Counted from the stretch's first letter, positions 7,909 through 18,078 are shown. The stretch: DNA of 61,857 nt from Comamonadaceae bacterium (GCA_947485165.1 CANKRG010000002.1:1-61857), one strand, 5' to 3'. Numbers and translations are program-made. Notes: generated by a model from the letters alone, not told the origin.

Positions 7909-10002
7909 ATGGCCATCCCCGCTTCCTTCATCCAAGAACTCATCGCCCGCGCTGATGTCGTTGACATCGTGGGGCGGTACGTTCAGCTAAAGAAGGGGGG
8001 GGCTAACTTTATGGGGTTGTGCCCTTTCCACGGGGAAAAGTCGCCTTCCTTCAGCGTGAGCCCGACCAAGCAGTTTTACCATTGCTTTGGCTGCGGCAAG
8101 AACGGCAATGCGATCAGTTTTTTGATGGACCACGGCGGGATGAGTTTTGTGGAAGCGGTGAAGGATTTGGCGCAGCAGTACGGCATGCAGGTGCCTGAGG
8201 AAGAAGGCTCGCCGCAGGACCGCGCGCGGGCCGCCGAGCAGCGGCAAAAGCAGGCGACGCTGACGGATGTGCTGGAAAAAGCTTGCGATGCGTACAAAAA
8301 ACACCTGAAAAACTCGCCCAAAGCGATTGATTACTTCAAAGGCCGCGGGCTGAGTGGCGAGATTGCCAAGCAGTTTGGCTTGGGCTACGCGCCTGAGGGT
8401 TGGCGCAGTTTGGCGAGTGTGTTTCCGAATTACGATGACCCGCTGCTGGCGGAGAGTGGTTTGGTTATCACCAACAATGAATCTGGTGATGGGGACAAAG
8501 CAACCGAAAAGCGCTACGACCGGTTCCGCGACCGGATGATGTTTCCGATTCGCAATGTCAAAGGCGAATGCATTGGCTTTGGCGGACGGGTGCTGTTTGA
8601 GGGGACGCCAAAGTACCTCAACTCCCCCGAAACACCCGTTTTCAGCAAGGGGCGCGAGCTGTATGGGCTGTTTGAAGCGCGTACGCATTTGCGCGAATAT
8701 GGCTACGCGCTGGTGACTGAGGGCTATATGGACGTGGTGGCGCTGGCGCAGCTGGGCTTCCCGAACGCGGTGGCGACGCTGGGCACGGCCTGCACAACGG
8801 ACCATGTGCAAAAGCTGTTTCGATTCACCGATGCCGTCGTTTTCAGCTTTGATGGTGATTCGGCTGGGCGACGCGCGGCGCGTAAGGCTTTGGACGGCGC
8901 GATTCCATTTGCGACGGATGTGCGTAACGTCAAATTCCTGTTTTTACCGGCCGAACACGACCCCGACAGCTTTATCCGCGAGTTTGGCAAAGAGGCATTT
9001 TCACGCTACGTGAGCGAGGCGACGCCGCTGTCGCGCTTTTTGATCGACGCTGCCCGCGAAGGCTGCGACTTGAACACGATGGAAGGTCGATCCCGTTTTG
9101 CCAGCAACGCAGCGCCGCTGTGGACGCAGCTACCCGAAGGCGCACTGAAACGCCAGCTGCTCGGTGAAATTGCCGATTTGGTGCAACTGAACACCCGTGA
9201 GTTGACCGAGATTTGGGACAGCGCGGCTGCGGCAAAGCTGCCGCCGCGCAAATCGAAATACACGAATAACAGCGGCAACAACAGCGCTGAAGGTGGTGGA
9301 TATCGCAGCAACGATTCAAACACTGGTTTCAACAACAGTTTCAAAGCTGAGAAAACCTACCACGCAGATGGCAGCCCTGTTGAGAGTTTTGTGTCGAAAA
9401 AAGATTACTATAAAAACAATAGCGCCTCAGGAAATAAATACGCCGGCTCAAGCCAGTTTTCAGGCTCTAAATTCGCTGCAAAACCAGGTGTTTCACGCGT
9501 GCATGGCCGTGTGCAGCCTACGGGTCGGGCTGACCATGCGGCGCGGCTGCTGCTCAGCGCGACGAGTTTGTGGGACGCCATGTCGCACGACGACCACGCC
9601 ATGCTGTGCGAACAGCCCGCGCCGGCCGGTGCGCTGTTTGTGTGGCTAGAGGCGCAGCTACACGACCACGGCGCACTGCCTTGGGGGGCGTTGCGCGAAG
9701 GGCTGCGAGGCGCGGAATTGGAGCCGTTTGCCCTGAAACTGATGGCCGAAGCGCCTAGTGCTTCTTCCAATGATTTGCAGAAAAAAGACGGTTTAACAGC
9801 TGAAACAAACTCACAAGATGCGATTCGCGAAGCGCAACACGAGTTGCGTTCACTCCTGAACCGCATGCACATTGACCGCCTCAAAGCACTTGAAACTGAG
9901 GTGATAGAGGCCGCCAAAGCCGACCCGACGCAGTTGGCCAAGTACAAAGACATCGTGGAACGGCGTAAAAAGCTGGAAGCGTCGCTCGCTCCCACAGCTT
10001 GA
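7909..10002 (+). CDS. dnaG: DNA primase
   Basis: Makes RNA primers for replication. The product has 697 residues, longer than E. coli DnaG (581). The N-terminal CHC2 zinc finger is C38-x2-H41 with C59-x2-C62. The Toprim core has EGYMD (271-275) and DGDSAG (315-320). Between the polymerase core and the C-terminal DnaB-binding domain lies a linker (about 440-540) rich in Asn, Ser, Gly and Lys that probably accounts for most of the extra length. dnaG precedes rpoD, as in the macromolecular synthesis operon, but no rpsU is seen here. Confidence 0.97.
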   Translation: MAIPASFIQELIARADVVDIVGRYVQLKKGGANFMGLCPFHGEKSPSFSVSPTKQFYHCFGCGKNGNAISFLMDHGGMSFVEAVKDLAQQYGMQVPEEEGSPQDRARAAEQRQKQATLTDVLEKACDAYKKHLKNSPKAIDYFKGRGLSGEIAKQFGLGYAPEGWRSLASVFPNYDDPLLAESGLVITNNESGDGDKATEKRYDRFRDRMMFPIRNVKGECIGFGGRVLFEGTPKYLNSPETPVFSKGRELYGLFEARTHLREYGYALVTEGYMDVVALAQLGFPNAVATLGTACTTDHVQKLFRFTDAVVFSFDGDSAGRRAARKALDGAIPFATDVRNVKFLFLPAEHDPDSFIREFGKEAFSRYVSEATPLSRFLIDAAREGCDLNTMEGRSRFASNAAPLWTQLPEGALKRQLLGEIADLVQLNTRELTEIWDSAAAAKLPPRKSKYTNNSGNNSAEGGGYRSNDSNTGFNNSFKAEKTYHADGSPVESFVSKKDYYKNNSASGNKYAGSSQFSGSKFAAKPGVSRVHGRVQPTGRADHAARLLLSATSLWDAMSHDDHAMLCEQPAPAGALFVWLEAQLHDHGALPWGALREGLRGAELEPFALKLMAEAPSASSNDLQKKDGLTAETNSQDAIREAQHELRSLLNRMHIDRLKALETEVIEAAKADPTQLAKYKDIVERRKKLEASLAPTA

Positions 10003-10331
10003 TAATTTAGTTAAAAAGTGGCTGAAAAGCTTATGGAATCAAGCCGTTGCAAGACTTTTTAGAAAAAATAGCGACTGCATTTGGTATAATCCATTTTTTG
10101 GCAAGAGCGACAGCAACACCTCCGAACCCGGCCAACCGTGAGTAGACTCACACGCGCCACCTACCGCAAGGATTGCATTCCAAATGTTCGCCCTACATCT
10201 TGCCTTGTGATATTGATTTTTGCTTGCTAGTGTTTGCAAAATAAGCATTTTTTGCTGAACCCTATTTACCGCGCCAGTTTTACCTGTTTTTCCACTTTTA
10301 TCTCATTTTGAGTTAACTTTGAGGTGTTGCT
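10003..10331 (+). other. dnaG-rpoD intergenic region and long rpoD leader
   Basis: This 329-nt stretch has no convincing gene. An extended -10 promoter at 10082-10090 implies an rpoD leader of about 235 nt. The leader has a small hairpin GTGAGT-AG-ACTCAC (10138-10151) and then turns T-rich. I see no riboswitch or small RNA that I recognise. Confidence 0.5.
10082..10090 (+). promoter_or_regulatory. Extended -10 promoter for rpoD
   Basis: TGGTATAAT is a perfect TATAAT with the upstream TGn extension. No good -35 hexamer lies at 16-18 nt, as is common for extended -10 promoters. The following bases (CCATTTTTT) are AT-rich, unlike the GC-rich discriminators at the ribosomal promoters in this window. 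Confidence 0.6.
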
Positions 10332-12695
10332 ATGTCGTCTAAAAAGCCAGTTGCCAAGCCCGTGAATAAGCCCGTGAAATCTGTCAAACCTGTCCCGAAA
10401 GTGAAATCTGTGCCCGCATCGAAAAGTAAATTTACCCCTGAAGCTCCAGTCTTGAAGCGTGCGCCTAAGCCAGGTGAAAAAGTTGTCAAAGTAACTAAAG
10501 CTGTTGAAAAAACGGTTGAAGCTAAAGTTGAAGCGCGGGTTGAAAAAACAACCAAAGTCGTCGCAAAACCTGCAACCAAACCTGCGGCAAAAGTTGCTGA
10601 TAAAGAAGTCAAAAAAGGTGCGAAGCGTGGGCCGAAGCCAAAAGGCTCGATTGCACCGCCGGGTGATGCAGATATGTCTGACATTGAAGACGATTTGGTG
10701 GGGGAGCCAGTCGCCGTCGCCTTGAATGCCCAGGGCGAAAAAATCAAACCTTTGCGGATGAAAATCAGCAAGGCCAAAGAACGCGCGCTGATCAAAGAAT
10801 TCGGTTTGGATGACACCGTGTTGTCGGAAGAAGACCTGGCGATTCGCCGTACGCGCTTGAAAGCGCTGATCAAGCTGGGTAAAACCCGTGGCTATTTGAC
10901 GCACGGCGAGATTTCTGACCACTTACCAGACAAATTGGTTGACGTGGAAACGCTGGCCGTCGTGATCAACATGTTGAAAGACATGGGCGTGTCGGTGTTT
11001 GAACAAACGCCTGACGTGGATGCGATTTTGAATTCAGGTGAAACCGTAGCTTCTGACGAAGAGGCCGAAGAAGCCGCCGAAGCCGCCGTGGCTACCGTTG
11101 ACAGCGAGTTTGGCCGCACCACAGACCCCGTACGCATGTACATGCGCGAGATGGGCACGGTTGAACTCTTGACGCGTGAAGGCGAGATTGAAATTGCCAA
11201 GCGTATTGAAGGCGGCTTGATGCGCATGATGGAAGCCATCAGCGAGAGCCCAGCGACGATTGCTGAAATCTTCGCGATGATGGAAGAAATCAACACACCG
11301 GGCACCAAGGTGATTATTTCTGCCGTGGTGGACGGTTTTTCCAACATCAACGAAGCCGACGATTATGTGGCGGAAGAAGACTTTGACGAGTTTGACGAGA
11401 CCGATGATGACGATGGCAAAGGCGGCTCCAAAGCGCTCACCCGCAAATTGGAAGAGCTGAAAGTGGAGGCGATGCGCCGCTTCGAGATCATTCGTGATTA
11501 CTTTGAAAAAGTACACAAAATCTACGACAAAGAAGGCTACGGCACACCGGCCTACATGAGGGCACAAGCGCTGCTGTCTGAGGAACTGATGAAGATTCGC
11601 TTCACAGCCAAAACGATTGAAAAGCTCTGTGACCTGCTGCGCGCCCAAGTGGAAGATGTGCGTAAAAAAGAGCGTGAATTGCGCCGTATCATTGTCGACA
11701 AATGCGGTTACCCGCAAGCGACCTTTATCGCCGAATTCAGCGGCCGCGACAAAAATAACAAGTCGGCACCCTCGCATTTATTGGACTTGAAATGGATTGA
11801 AAAGCAAGCTGCCGCGGGCAAGCCATGGAGTGTGATCATGGCGCGCAACATTCCGCCTGTGCAAGACATTCAGCAAAAACTGGCTGACTTGCAAGCGCGC
11901 GTGGTGGTGCCGATTGACCACCTCAAAGACATCAACAAACGCATGAACGAAGGTGAGCGCGGCTCACGTGCAGCGAAGAAAGAAATGATCGAGGCGAACT
12001 TGCGCTTGGTGATTTCGATTGCGAAAAAATACACCAACCGTGGCTTGCAATTCTTGGACTTGATTCAAGAGGGCAACATCGGTTTGATGAAAGCGGTGGA
12101 CAAGTTTGAATACCGCCGCGGCTACAAATTCTCCACCTACGCGACCTGGTGGATTCGCCAAGCGATCACCCGCTCGATCGCCGACCAGGCGCGCACGATT
12201 CGTATTCCGGTGCACATGATTGAGACGATCAACAAGATGAACCGCTTGAGCCGTCAACACTTGCAGGAATTTGGCTTTGAGCCAGATGCCGGCATGTTGG
12301 CTGAGCGCATGGAGATTCCAGAAGACAAGATTCGCAAGATCATGAAGATTGCGAAAGAGCCGATCTCCATGGAAACACCGATTGGTGACGATGACGATTC
12401 GCACTTGGGCGATTTCATCGAAGACGGCCACAACACCGCGCCGCTGGAAGCCGCGATGCAGGCTGGCTTGCGCGATGTCGTGAAAGATATTTTGGATGGC
12501 CTAACACCACGCGAAGCCAAAGTGCTGCGCATGCGTTTCGGTATCGAAATGAGCACCGACCACACGCTGGAAGAAGTGGGCAAACAGTTTGACGTGACGC
12601 GTGAGCGGATTCGTCAAATCGAAGCCAAAGCCTTGCGTAAACTCAAGCACCCTACCCGCTCGGACAAGCTGCGCAGCTTTATTGATACGCTTTAA
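10332..12695 (+). CDS. rpoD: RNA polymerase primary sigma factor (sigma-70)
   Basis: Housekeeping sigma factor of 787 residues, longer than E. coli sigma-70 (613). Roughly the first 105 residues are a Lys/Pro/Ala/Val-rich low-complexity tail with repeated KPV and KPA units, a feature known from Burkholderiales RpoD. Region 1.1 follows. The non-conserved region includes an acidic stretch near 350-365. Regions 2.1-2.4 start near 554 ([13 protein letters not shown]) and run through [13 protein letters not shown]. Region 4.2, with the helix-turn-helix [19 protein letters not shown], is near 745-765. It is transcribed after dnaG and also from its own extended -10 promoter. Confidence 0.98.
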   Translation: MSSKKPVAKPVNKPVKSVKPVPKVKSVPASKSKFTPEAPVLKRAPKPGEKVVKVTKAVEKTVEAKVEARVEKTTKVVAKPATKPAAKVADKEVKKGAKRGPKPKGSIAPPGDADMSDIEDDLVGEPVAVALNAQGEKIKPLRMKISKAKERALIKEFGLDDTVLSEEDLAIRRTRLKALIKLGKTRGYLTHGEISDHLPDKLVDVETLAVVINMLKDMGVSVFEQTPDVDAILNSGETVASDEEAEEAAEAAVATVDSEFGRTTDPVRMYMREMGTVELLTREGEIEIAKRIEGGLMRMMEAISESPATIAEIFAMMEEINTPGTKVIISAVVDGFSNINEADDYVAEEDFDEFDETDDDDGKGGSKALTRKLEELKVEAMRRFEIIRDYFEKVHKIYDKEGYGTPAYMRAQALLSEELMKIRFTAKTIEKLCDLLRAQVEDVRKKERELRRIIVDKCGYPQATFIAEFSGRDKNNKSAPSHLLDLKWIEKQAAAGKPWSVIMARNIPPVQDIQQKLADLQARVVVPIDHLKDINKRMNEGERGSRAAKKEMIEANLRLVISIAKKYTNRGLQFLDLIQEGNIGLMKAVDKFEYRRGYKFSTYATWWIRQAITRSIADQARTIRIPVHMIETINKMNRLSRQHLQEFGFEPDAGMLAERMEIPEDKIRKIMKIAKEPISMETPIGDDDDSHLGDFIEDGHNTAPLEAAMQAGLRDVVKDILDGLTPREAKVLRMRFGIEMSTDHTLEEVGKQFDVTRERIRQIEAKALRKLKHPTRSDKLRSFIDTL

Positions 12696-12704
12696 ATCTT
12701 TGCT

Positions 12705-12741
12705 CTCAACCTGGTTTTGACTTTTTGAAAACCAGGTTGAG
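12705..12741 (+). terminator. Strong hairpin downstream of rpoD
   Basis: CTCAACCTGGTTTT (12705-12718) pairs perfectly with AAAACCAGGTTGAG (12728-12741) around a 9-nt loop, starting 9 nt after the rpoD stop. No long U-run follows, so it may stabilise the mRNA end as well as, or instead of, terminating transcription. Confidence 0.6.
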
Positions 12742-13031
12742 GCAATACCAATCCTTGGGTTAAAACTTTGGTACAAGGGACTTCATTGTCTGTTTTAGGG
12801 ATGAAATTCGTGAATTTGTGGGATTTTTGACAATTTACTGTCGGTTTTTTATCTAATAATGTCGAAAACATAGCTATAAAACTAGGAGCAAGCTAGCTTT
12901 TAAGCTATATTTGGTTTACAAATATATGTTCAGGCTAGCCTTGGATATGTTTCGAAATTGTTAGTTCAGTTGGTTTTTTATAACAACATTGCCACATTCA
13001 AATGTGTGCGCGCTTCAGGAGATATAGATCT
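12742..13031. other. AT-rich gap between rpoD and the HxlR-type gene
   Basis: No gene is supported here. A perfect -35 hexamer TTGACA is at 12827-12832, with AT-rich sequence and only weak -10 candidates 16-21 nt downstream. A diverged trace of the window's palindromic repeat may lie at 12870-12940 (scattered GCTA/TAGC words), too weak to call. Confidence 0.4.
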
Positions 13032-13340
13032 ATGAGTACAAAAGAAAATGCAGCAGTTGCCCAATTGCTAGGTTTGTTAGAGTCACGTTACGCAATTCGC
13101 GTGCTGTGGGCCTTGAAAGATGGCCACCCGCAAACCTTCCGCTTGTTGCAAGACAGCGTCGGTGGTGTAACACCCAACACGCTGAACACCCGCATCAAAG
13201 AAATGCGTGAAGCTGGTTTGATCAACCACAACGATTCTGGCTATATCGTCACCAGTGCAGGTGCTGATTTGCTGCGTCGCTTGGGCGATTTGCCATCATT
13301 TGCCACCAAATGGGTGAATAACCAGGCAAAAAAGAAATAA
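13032..13340 (+). CDS. HxlR-type winged-helix transcriptional regulator
   Basis: DNA-binding protein of 102 residues resembling the HxlR branch of winged-helix regulators: a helix-turn-helix with RVLWALKDGHPQTFRLL, then TPNTLNTRIKEMREAGLI as recognition region, then a wing. I chose ATG 13032 over an upstream ATG at 13002 because AGGAG ends at about 13022 with good spacing, and the product starts MSTKENAAVA. No effector-binding cysteine is present. Target genes are unknown; it is followed by its own terminator and then the FKBP gene. Confidence 0.75.
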   Translation: MSTKENAAVAQLLGLLESRYAIRVLWALKDGHPQTFRLLQDSVGGVTPNTLNTRIKEMREAGLINHNDSGYIVTSAGADLLRRLGDLPSFATKWVNNQAKKK

Positions 13341-13384
13341 GTCTTTAATTTGTTTGCGTCGGAAAAAGACACAAACAGCCCCAC

Positions 13385-13412
13385 AAGGACAGATTACACT
13401 GTCCTTTTTTTA
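13385..13412 (+). terminator. Rho-independent terminator after the HxlR-type gene
   Basis: AAGGACAG (13385-13392) pairs with CTGTCCTT (13399-13406) around a 6-nt loop and runs into a T-tract. It ends the regulator transcript before the FKBP gene. Confidence 0.8.
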
Positions 13413-13439
13413 TTATTTTTCAAGATTGAAGGAAAACTC

Positions 13440-13799
13440 ATGAGCAACATGATCACCACCCCAACTGGTTTGCAATACACAGACACCGTCGTCGGCACTG
13501 GCGGCGAGGCTAAAAAAGGCCACCACGTGCACGTGCACTACACCGGCTGGCTGTTCAACGACGGCGCGCAAGGCGAAAAGTTTGACTCCAGCAAAGACCG
13601 TGGTCAGCCATTTGCGTTTTCATTGGGTGCAGGACAAGTGATTCCAGGCTGGGACCAAGGCTTTGAAGGCATGAAAATTGGCGGCTCACGCACGCTGATC
13701 ATCCCATCAGCACTCGGCTACGGCGCACGCGGCGCGGGTGGCGTGATTCCACCAAACGCGACTTTGAAGTTTGAAGTTGAGTTGTTGGACGCACATTAA
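13440..13799 (+). CDS. FKBP-type peptidyl-prolyl isomerase
   Basis: Cis-trans prolyl isomerase of 119 residues consisting of one FKBP domain (VHYTGWLFNDG, GQVIPGWDQGFEGMKIGG, GYGARGAGGVIPPNATL, FEVELL). No signal peptide is present, so it acts in the cytoplasm. The start at ATG 13440 follows GAAGGAAAACTC, a good ribosome-binding site; an upstream TTG extension would translate through the terminator before it and is rejected. Family is certain; the paralog is not. Confidence 0.93.
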   Translation: MSNMITTPTGLQYTDTVVGTGGEAKKGHHVHVHYTGWLFNDGAQGEKFDSSKDRGQPFAFSLGAGQVIPGWDQGFEGMKIGGSRTLIIPSALGYGARGAGGVIPPNATLKFEVELLDAH

Positions 13800-13829
13800 T
13801 TTACGCATTGATTTTTAGCTGATTTCTTC

Positions 13830-13877
13830 ATTTGACCTATTATTTAACCAATTAATTGGTTAAATAATAGGTCAAAT
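13830..13877. repeat. Perfect 48-bp palindrome
   Basis: Both arms are 24 nt long and exactly complementary with no spacer. The left arm begins ATTTGACCTATTATTTAACC and the right arm ends with its complement, GGTCAAAT. It lies 31 nt after the FKBP stop and 5 nt before a copy of the dispersed repeat. It could form a cruciform or a bidirectional RNA hairpin. Confidence 0.9.
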
Positions 13878-13881
13878 ATGA

Positions 13882-13928
13882 CTCTAGCCCATATATTATA
13901 AGGCTAGACTGCTGCTATATTTATAGCA
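13882..13928 (-). repeat. Dispersed palindromic repeat, copy 1
   Basis: It reads CTCTAGCC, an AT-rich middle, then GCTATATTTATAGC. Members of the family share a GCTAT..ATAGC hairpin and a CTCTAGCCGGCGTATTTATT-like flank. This copy lies between the 48-bp palindrome and the sigma-32-like promoter of grpE, ending 14 nt before its -35 box. Confidence 0.75.
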
Positions 13929-13941
13929 TTTACGGCGCTGA

Positions 13942-13969
13942 CTTGAAAAACACGCAGTCGCCCTCATAT
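13942..13969 (+). promoter_or_regulatory. Sigma-32-like heat-shock promoter for grpE-dnaK-dnaJ
   Basis: CTTGAAA (13942-13948), 12 nt, then CCCTCATAT (13961-13969) closely matches the RpoH consensus CTTGAAA..CCCCATnT. It lies 34 nt upstream of grpE. No CIRCE (HrcA) operator is visible, so control is probably by sigma-32. A weaker CTTGAAA at 14653 upstream of dnaK lacks a convincing -10. Confidence 0.75.
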
Positions 13970-14003
13970 GCTGAACTTCTAGCAAACCAACCGTATTTTT
14001 AGC

Positions 14004-14630
14004 ATGTCTGACAACAAAAAACCCGAACAAAATCAAGATCTTGGCAAAAATGCTGAGCCATTGAATCAAGATCAAGTGAACATGGGCGCTGACGGCGTGC
14101 CGCTAGACGCTTCCCCTGAAGAGCGCGAAGCTGCTTTAGCCGCCAACGAAGTGGAAGCCATCAGCGAACTGGCGATTGCCCAAGCCGAAGTGGCCACTTT
14201 GAAAGCCAAGGTCGCCGATTTGCAAGACCAATACATGCGCGGCCAAGCCGAGGTGCAAAACGCCAGACGCCGCGCCGACGAGGACGTGAGCAAAGCCCGC
14301 AAATTTGCCGTAGAAGGCTTTGCCGAGAGCTTGCTGCCTGTGACTGACAGCCTGGAAGCCGGTTTAGCCATCAAAGACGCGACGATTGAACAAGTCCGCG
14401 AAGGTGCAACAGCCACCTTGCGTCAGCTGACCAGCGCATTGGAGCGCAACAAAGTCATCGCCATCAACCCTGAAGCGGGTGCCAAGTTTGACCCGCACCA
14501 GCACCAAGCCATCAGCGTGGTGCCTTCAGATTTAGAGGCAAACTGCGTCGTCATGGTCTTGCAAAAGGGTTATTTGATCGCCGACCGCGTGCTGCGCCCC
14601 GCTTTGGTGACGGTTTCCGCACCGCAATAG
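14004..14630 (+). CDS. grpE: GrpE nucleotide exchange factor
   Basis: Releases ADP from DnaK. The 208-residue product has an acidic, Gln/Asn-rich disordered N-terminus (1-50), a long coiled coil (about 52-110: [21 protein letters not shown]) and the C-terminal beta-wing domain ending with [17 protein letters not shown], the GrpE signature. It leads the grpE-dnaK-dnaJ cluster behind a sigma-32-like promoter. Confidence 0.97.
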   Translation: MSDNKKPEQNQDLGKNAEPLNQDQVNMGADGVPLDASPEEREAALAANEVEAISELAIAQAEVATLKAKVADLQDQYMRGQAEVQNARRRADEDVSKARKFAVEGFAESLLPVTDSLEAGLAIKDATIEQVREGATATLRQLTSALERNKVIAINPEAGAKFDPHQHQAISVVPSDLEANCVVMVLQKGYLIADRVLRPALVTVSAPQ

Positions 14631-14752
14631 TCAAAAAATCACCGTTTGGACACTTGAAAATTTTCACGTTATCCACAATTTATCAAACACAGCTAAGCAG
14701 ACCGATCAACGCGCTGCTTGATACAAACAAACATCAAATCTAGGAGTTAAAA

Positions 14753-16726
14753 ATGGGAAGAATCATCGGTATCGACTTGGGAACCACCAACAGCTGCGTG
14801 TCCATCATCGAAGGCAATGTGCCCAAGGTGATCGAGAACTCCGAAGGCGCGCGCACCACCCCGTCCGTTGTCGCCTACTTGGCCGACGGTGAAGTGCTGG
14901 TGGGCGCCTCCGCCAAGCGCCAAGCGGTGACCAACCCAAAAAACACCTTGTACGCGGTGAAGCGCCTGATTGGTCGCAAGTTCACTGAAAAAGAAGTGCA
15001 AAAAGACATCGCCTTGATGCCTTACAAAATCGTCGCAGCCGACAATGGCGACGCGTGGGTTGAAGCCCAAGGCAAGGCGATTTCTGCCCAACAGGTCAGC
15101 GCCGACATTTTGCGCAAGATGAAGAAAACCGCTGAAGACTACTTGGGTGAACCAGTCACCGAAGCCGTCATCACCGTGCCGGCTTATTTCAACGACGCAC
15201 AGCGCCAAGCCACCAAAGATGCTGGCCGCATTGCCGGTCTGGACGTGAAACGCATCATCAACGAGCCTACCGCTGCCGCATTGGCATTTGGTATGGACAA
15301 GATGGAAAAAGGCGACCGCAAGATTGCGGTCTATGACTTGGGCGGCGGCACCTTTGACGTGTCTATCATCGAAATCGCTGACGTTGATGGGGAAAAGCAA
15401 TTTGAAGTGCTGTCCACCAATGGCGACACTTTCCTGGGTGGCGAAGATTTTGACCAGCGCATCATCGAGTTCATCATTGCCGAGTTCAAGAAAGAGCAAG
15501 GCGTTGATTTGTCGAAAGACGTGTTGGCTCTGCAGCGCCTGAAAGAAGCCGCTGAAAAAGCCAAGATCGAGCTGTCCAGCAGCGCACAAACCGACATCAA
15601 CCTGCCCTACATCACGGCAGATGCCACAGGCCCTAAACACCTGAACATCAAGATGACCCGCGCCAAGCTGGAGCAGTTGGTGGAAGAGCTGATCGAGCGC
15701 ACCATTGCGCCGTGCCGCACCGCCATCAAAGACTCGGGTATCAGCGTGTCTGACATCCATGACGTGATTTTGGTCGGCGGTATGACCCGCATGCCTAAAG
15801 TGCAAGAGAAGGTCAAAGAATTCTTCGGCAGAGAGCCACGCAAAGACGTGAACCCTGACGAAGCCGTGGCCGTGGGCGCTGCGATCCAAGGCCAGGTCTT
15901 GTCTGGCGACCGCAAAGACGTGTTGTTGTTGGACGTGACACCGCTGTCCTTGGGCATCGAGACCATGGGCGGCGTGATGACCAAGATGATCAAGAAAAAC
16001 ACGACCATCCCGACCAAGTTTGCACAAACCTTCTCGACCGCTGAAGACAACCAGCCTGCGGTGACCATCAAGGTCTTCCAAGGCGAGCGCGAAATCGCCG
16101 CTGGCAACAAAGGCCTGGGCGAATTCAACCTCGAAGGCATCCCGCCATCAGCACGCGGTACACCGCAGATTGAAGTGTCGTTCGACATTGACGCCAACGG
16201 CATTTTGCACGTGGGCGCGAAGGATAAGGGCACCGGTAAAGAAAATAAGATCACCATCAAGGCAAACTCTGGTTTGACTGAAGCGGAAATCCAGCAAATG
16301 GTCAAAGATGCCGAGTTGAACGCTGAAGACGACAAGAAGAAGCTCGCGCTGGTACAAGCGCGTAACCAAGGCGAAGCCACGGTGCACAGCGTGAAAAAAT
16401 CACTCGGTGAGTATGGCGACAAACTGGAAGCGGGCGAGAAAGAGAAAATTGAAGCAGCTATCAAAGAACTGGAAGAAGCCGTCAAGACCGACGACACCGC
16501 TGCGATTGAAGCCAAAAACACCAGCTTGATGGAAGTAAGCCAGAAGCTTGGCGAAAAAATGTATGCCGACATGCAAGCACAGGAAGCCGCGAATGCAGCT
16601 GGCGGTGCAGCGGGTGCTGACCAAGCCGGAGCGAATGCCAAGCCAGCAGCAGACGACAATGTGGTCGATGCTGAAGTGAAAGAAGTGAAAGAGAATAAAG
16701 ACTTTAAAGAAGCCTCCAAAGGTTAA
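14753..16726 (+). CDS. dnaK: Chaperone DnaK (Hsp70)
   Basis: ATP-dependent chaperone of 657 residues. The nucleotide-binding domain has [10 protein letters not shown] at 4-13 and [14 protein letters not shown] near 195. The substrate-binding domain contains [17 protein letters not shown] near 393. The C-terminal tail is Ala/Gly-rich and ends with an acidic/lysine stretch containing VVDAEVKEV, a variant of the usual VVDAEFEEV. The start follows TAGGAG with good spacing. Unrelated long antisense reading frames opposite this gene are composition artefacts. Confidence 0.99.
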   Translation: MGRIIGIDLGTTNSCVSIIEGNVPKVIENSEGARTTPSVVAYLADGEVLVGASAKRQAVTNPKNTLYAVKRLIGRKFTEKEVQKDIALMPYKIVAADNGDAWVEAQGKAISAQQVSADILRKMKKTAEDYLGEPVTEAVITVPAYFNDAQRQATKDAGRIAGLDVKRIINEPTAAALAFGMDKMEKGDRKIAVYDLGGGTFDVSIIEIADVDGEKQFEVLSTNGDTFLGGEDFDQRIIEFIIAEFKKEQGVDLSKDVLALQRLKEAAEKAKIELSSSAQTDINLPYITADATGPKHLNIKMTRAKLEQLVEELIERTIAPCRTAIKDSGISVSDIHDVILVGGMTRMPKVQEKVKEFFGREPRKDVNPDEAVAVGAAIQGQVLSGDRKDVLLLDVTPLSLGIETMGGVMTKMIKKNTTIPTKFAQTFSTAEDNQPAVTIKVFQGEREIAAGNKGLGEFNLEGIPPSARGTPQIEVSFDIDANGILHVGAKDKGTGKENKITIKANSGLTEAEIQQMVKDAELNAEDDKKKLALVQARNQGEATVHSVKKSLGEYGDKLEAGEKEKIEAAIKELEEAVKTDDTAAIEAKNTSLMEVSQKLGEKMYADMQAQEAANAAGGAAGADQAGANAKPAADDNVVDAEVKEVKENKDFKEASKG

Positions 16727-16762
16727 GAAAGAACCACTGGACGAGCTGTCGCAAGCTCTATG

Positions 16763-16801
16763 CGCCGCGCATGATGATCGACTCCGATCCTCATCGCGGC
16801 G
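16763..16801 (+). other. Intercistronic hairpin between dnaK and dnaJ
   Basis: CGCCGCG pairs with CGCGGCG, and inside it ATGATGATCG pairs with CGATCCTCAT with one mismatch. No U-run follows, so it more likely protects or processes the dnaK-dnaJ mRNA than terminates it. Confidence 0.55.
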
Positions 16802-16850
16802 TTTGCGCTAACTGAACCACTGCCATTGTTGAAGAAAAATACGAGCTATC

Positions 16851-17996
16851 ATGTCAAAACGCGACTATTACGAAACCCTAGGCGTCCCTAAAAACGCTTC
16901 CGAAGAAGAAATCAAAAAGTCTTATCGCAAGATGGCGATGAAGCACCACCCTGACCGCAACCAAGGCGATACAGCCAAGGTGGCTGAGGATAAATTCAAA
17001 GAAGCCAAAGAAGCCTACGAGATGCTGTCTGACGGACAAAAGCGCGCGGCGTATGACCAGCACGGTTTTGCGGGCGTAGACCCCAACATGCGCGGTGGCG
17101 CGGGCGGTGGCGAAGGTTTTGGCGGTTTTGCCGAGGCGTTTGGCGATATTTTTGGCGATGTGTTTGGTGGCCGCCAGCAAGGCGGACGCGGTCAAGGTGG
17201 GCGACAGGTCTACCGCGGTGGCGATTTAAGCTACGCCATGGAAGTGACGCTGGAAGAAGCGGCATTGGGTAAAGACGCACAAATCCGCATTCCAAGCTGG
17301 GACGATTGCACCACCTGCCATGGCAGCGGCGCGAAACCCGGCACCAAAGTGGTAAGTTGCACCACCTGCCACGGCCACGGCCAGGTGCAAATGCGCCAAG
17401 GCTTTTTCAGCGTGCAGCAAACCTGCCCGACCTGCAAAGGCAATGGCAAACTGATTCCTGAACCTTGCTCAGCCTGTATGGGTGTGGGTAAAACCAAAAC
17501 CAACAAAACGCTGGAAGTCAAAATTCCAGCCGGTATTGACGACAACATGCGCATCCGCTCCACCGGCAACGGCGAGCCAGGCACCAACGGCGGCCCACCG
17601 GGTGATTTGTACATCGAAATCCGTCTGAAAAAGCACGATATTTTTGAGCGCGATGGCGACGACTTGCATTGCTCGGTACCGATCAGCTTCGCCACCGCCG
17701 CTTTGGGCGGCGAAATCGATGTGCCAACCTTAGCCGGCAAGGCGGCGATTGACATCCCTGACGGTACGCAAGCAGGCAAGCAGTTCCGTCTGCGTGGCAA
17801 AGGCATCAAAGGCGTGCGCAGCAGCTACCCGGGCGATTTGTATTGCCACATCAGTATTGAAACACCGGTCAAACTGACAGAGCATCAGCGAAAATTATTG
17901 AAAGAATTTGACGAATCGCTGAAAAAAGGTGGTGCCAAGCACTCGCCCACCAGTGACAGCTGGGCAGACAAACTGAAAGGCTTTTTCAAGGTCTAA
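16851..17996 (+). CDS. dnaJ: Chaperone DnaJ (Hsp40)
   Basis: DnaK co-chaperone of 381 residues. The J domain carries HPD at 33-35. A Gly/Phe-rich segment spans about 75-125. Four zinc-binding CxxCxGxG units are visible ([32 protein letters not shown]), followed by the substrate-binding C-terminal domains. It follows dnaK by about 125 nt. Confidence 0.99.
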   Translation: MSKRDYYETLGVPKNASEEEIKKSYRKMAMKHHPDRNQGDTAKVAEDKFKEAKEAYEMLSDGQKRAAYDQHGFAGVDPNMRGGAGGGEGFGGFAEAFGDIFGDVFGGRQQGGRGQGGRQVYRGGDLSYAMEVTLEEAALGKDAQIRIPSWDDCTTCHGSGAKPGTKVVSCTTCHGHGQVQMRQGFFSVQQTCPTCKGNGKLIPEPCSACMGVGKTKTNKTLEVKIPAGIDDNMRIRSTGNGEPGTNGGPPGDLYIEIRLKKHDIFERDGDDLHCSVPISFATAALGGEIDVPTLAGKAAIDIPDGTQAGKQFRLRGKGIKGVRSSYPGDLYCHISIETPVKLTEHQRKLLKEFDESLKKGGAKHSPTSDSWADKLKGFFKV

Positions 17997-18002
17997 ACTC
18001 GA

Positions 18003-18049
18003 CTCTAGCCGGCGTATTTAATGACCCTATAGCTATTTAAAATACAGCA
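18003..18049 (-). repeat. Dispersed palindromic repeat, copy 2
   Basis: It begins CTCTAGCCGGCGTATTTAAT and ends with the hairpin half AGCTATTTAAAATACAGC. It starts 6 nt after the dnaJ stop and ends 29 nt before the eptA start. Confidence 0.85.
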
Positions 18050-18078
18050 ATAATGCATGAAATTAACATCAATAATAC

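Noticed and set aside
7987-8811. 274-codon antisense frame opposite dnaG
   Set aside because: It has no recognisable domain and unnatural composition (His/Arg-rich), and dnaG is certain on the other strand.
12860-12945. Possible further repeat copy upstream of the HxlR-type gene
   Set aside because: Scattered TAGCTATAAA, AAGCTAGCTTTTAAGCTATA and GGCTAGCC words occur, but order and spacing do not fit the family.
13800-14003. CIRCE operator for HrcA control of the chaperone genes
   Set aside because: No TTAGCACTC-N9-GAGTGCTAA is present; the 48-bp palindrome there has a different sequence and no spacer.
14653-14680. Second sigma-32 promoter upstream of dnaK
   Set aside because: CTTGAAA is present but no CCCCAT-like -10 lies at the right distance.
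14747-16719. Long antisense frames opposite dnaK (444 and 370 codons)
   Set aside because: They mirror the strong codon bias of dnaK, have no family resemblance and no ribosome-binding site. Long antisense frames opposite dnaK are a known artefact.
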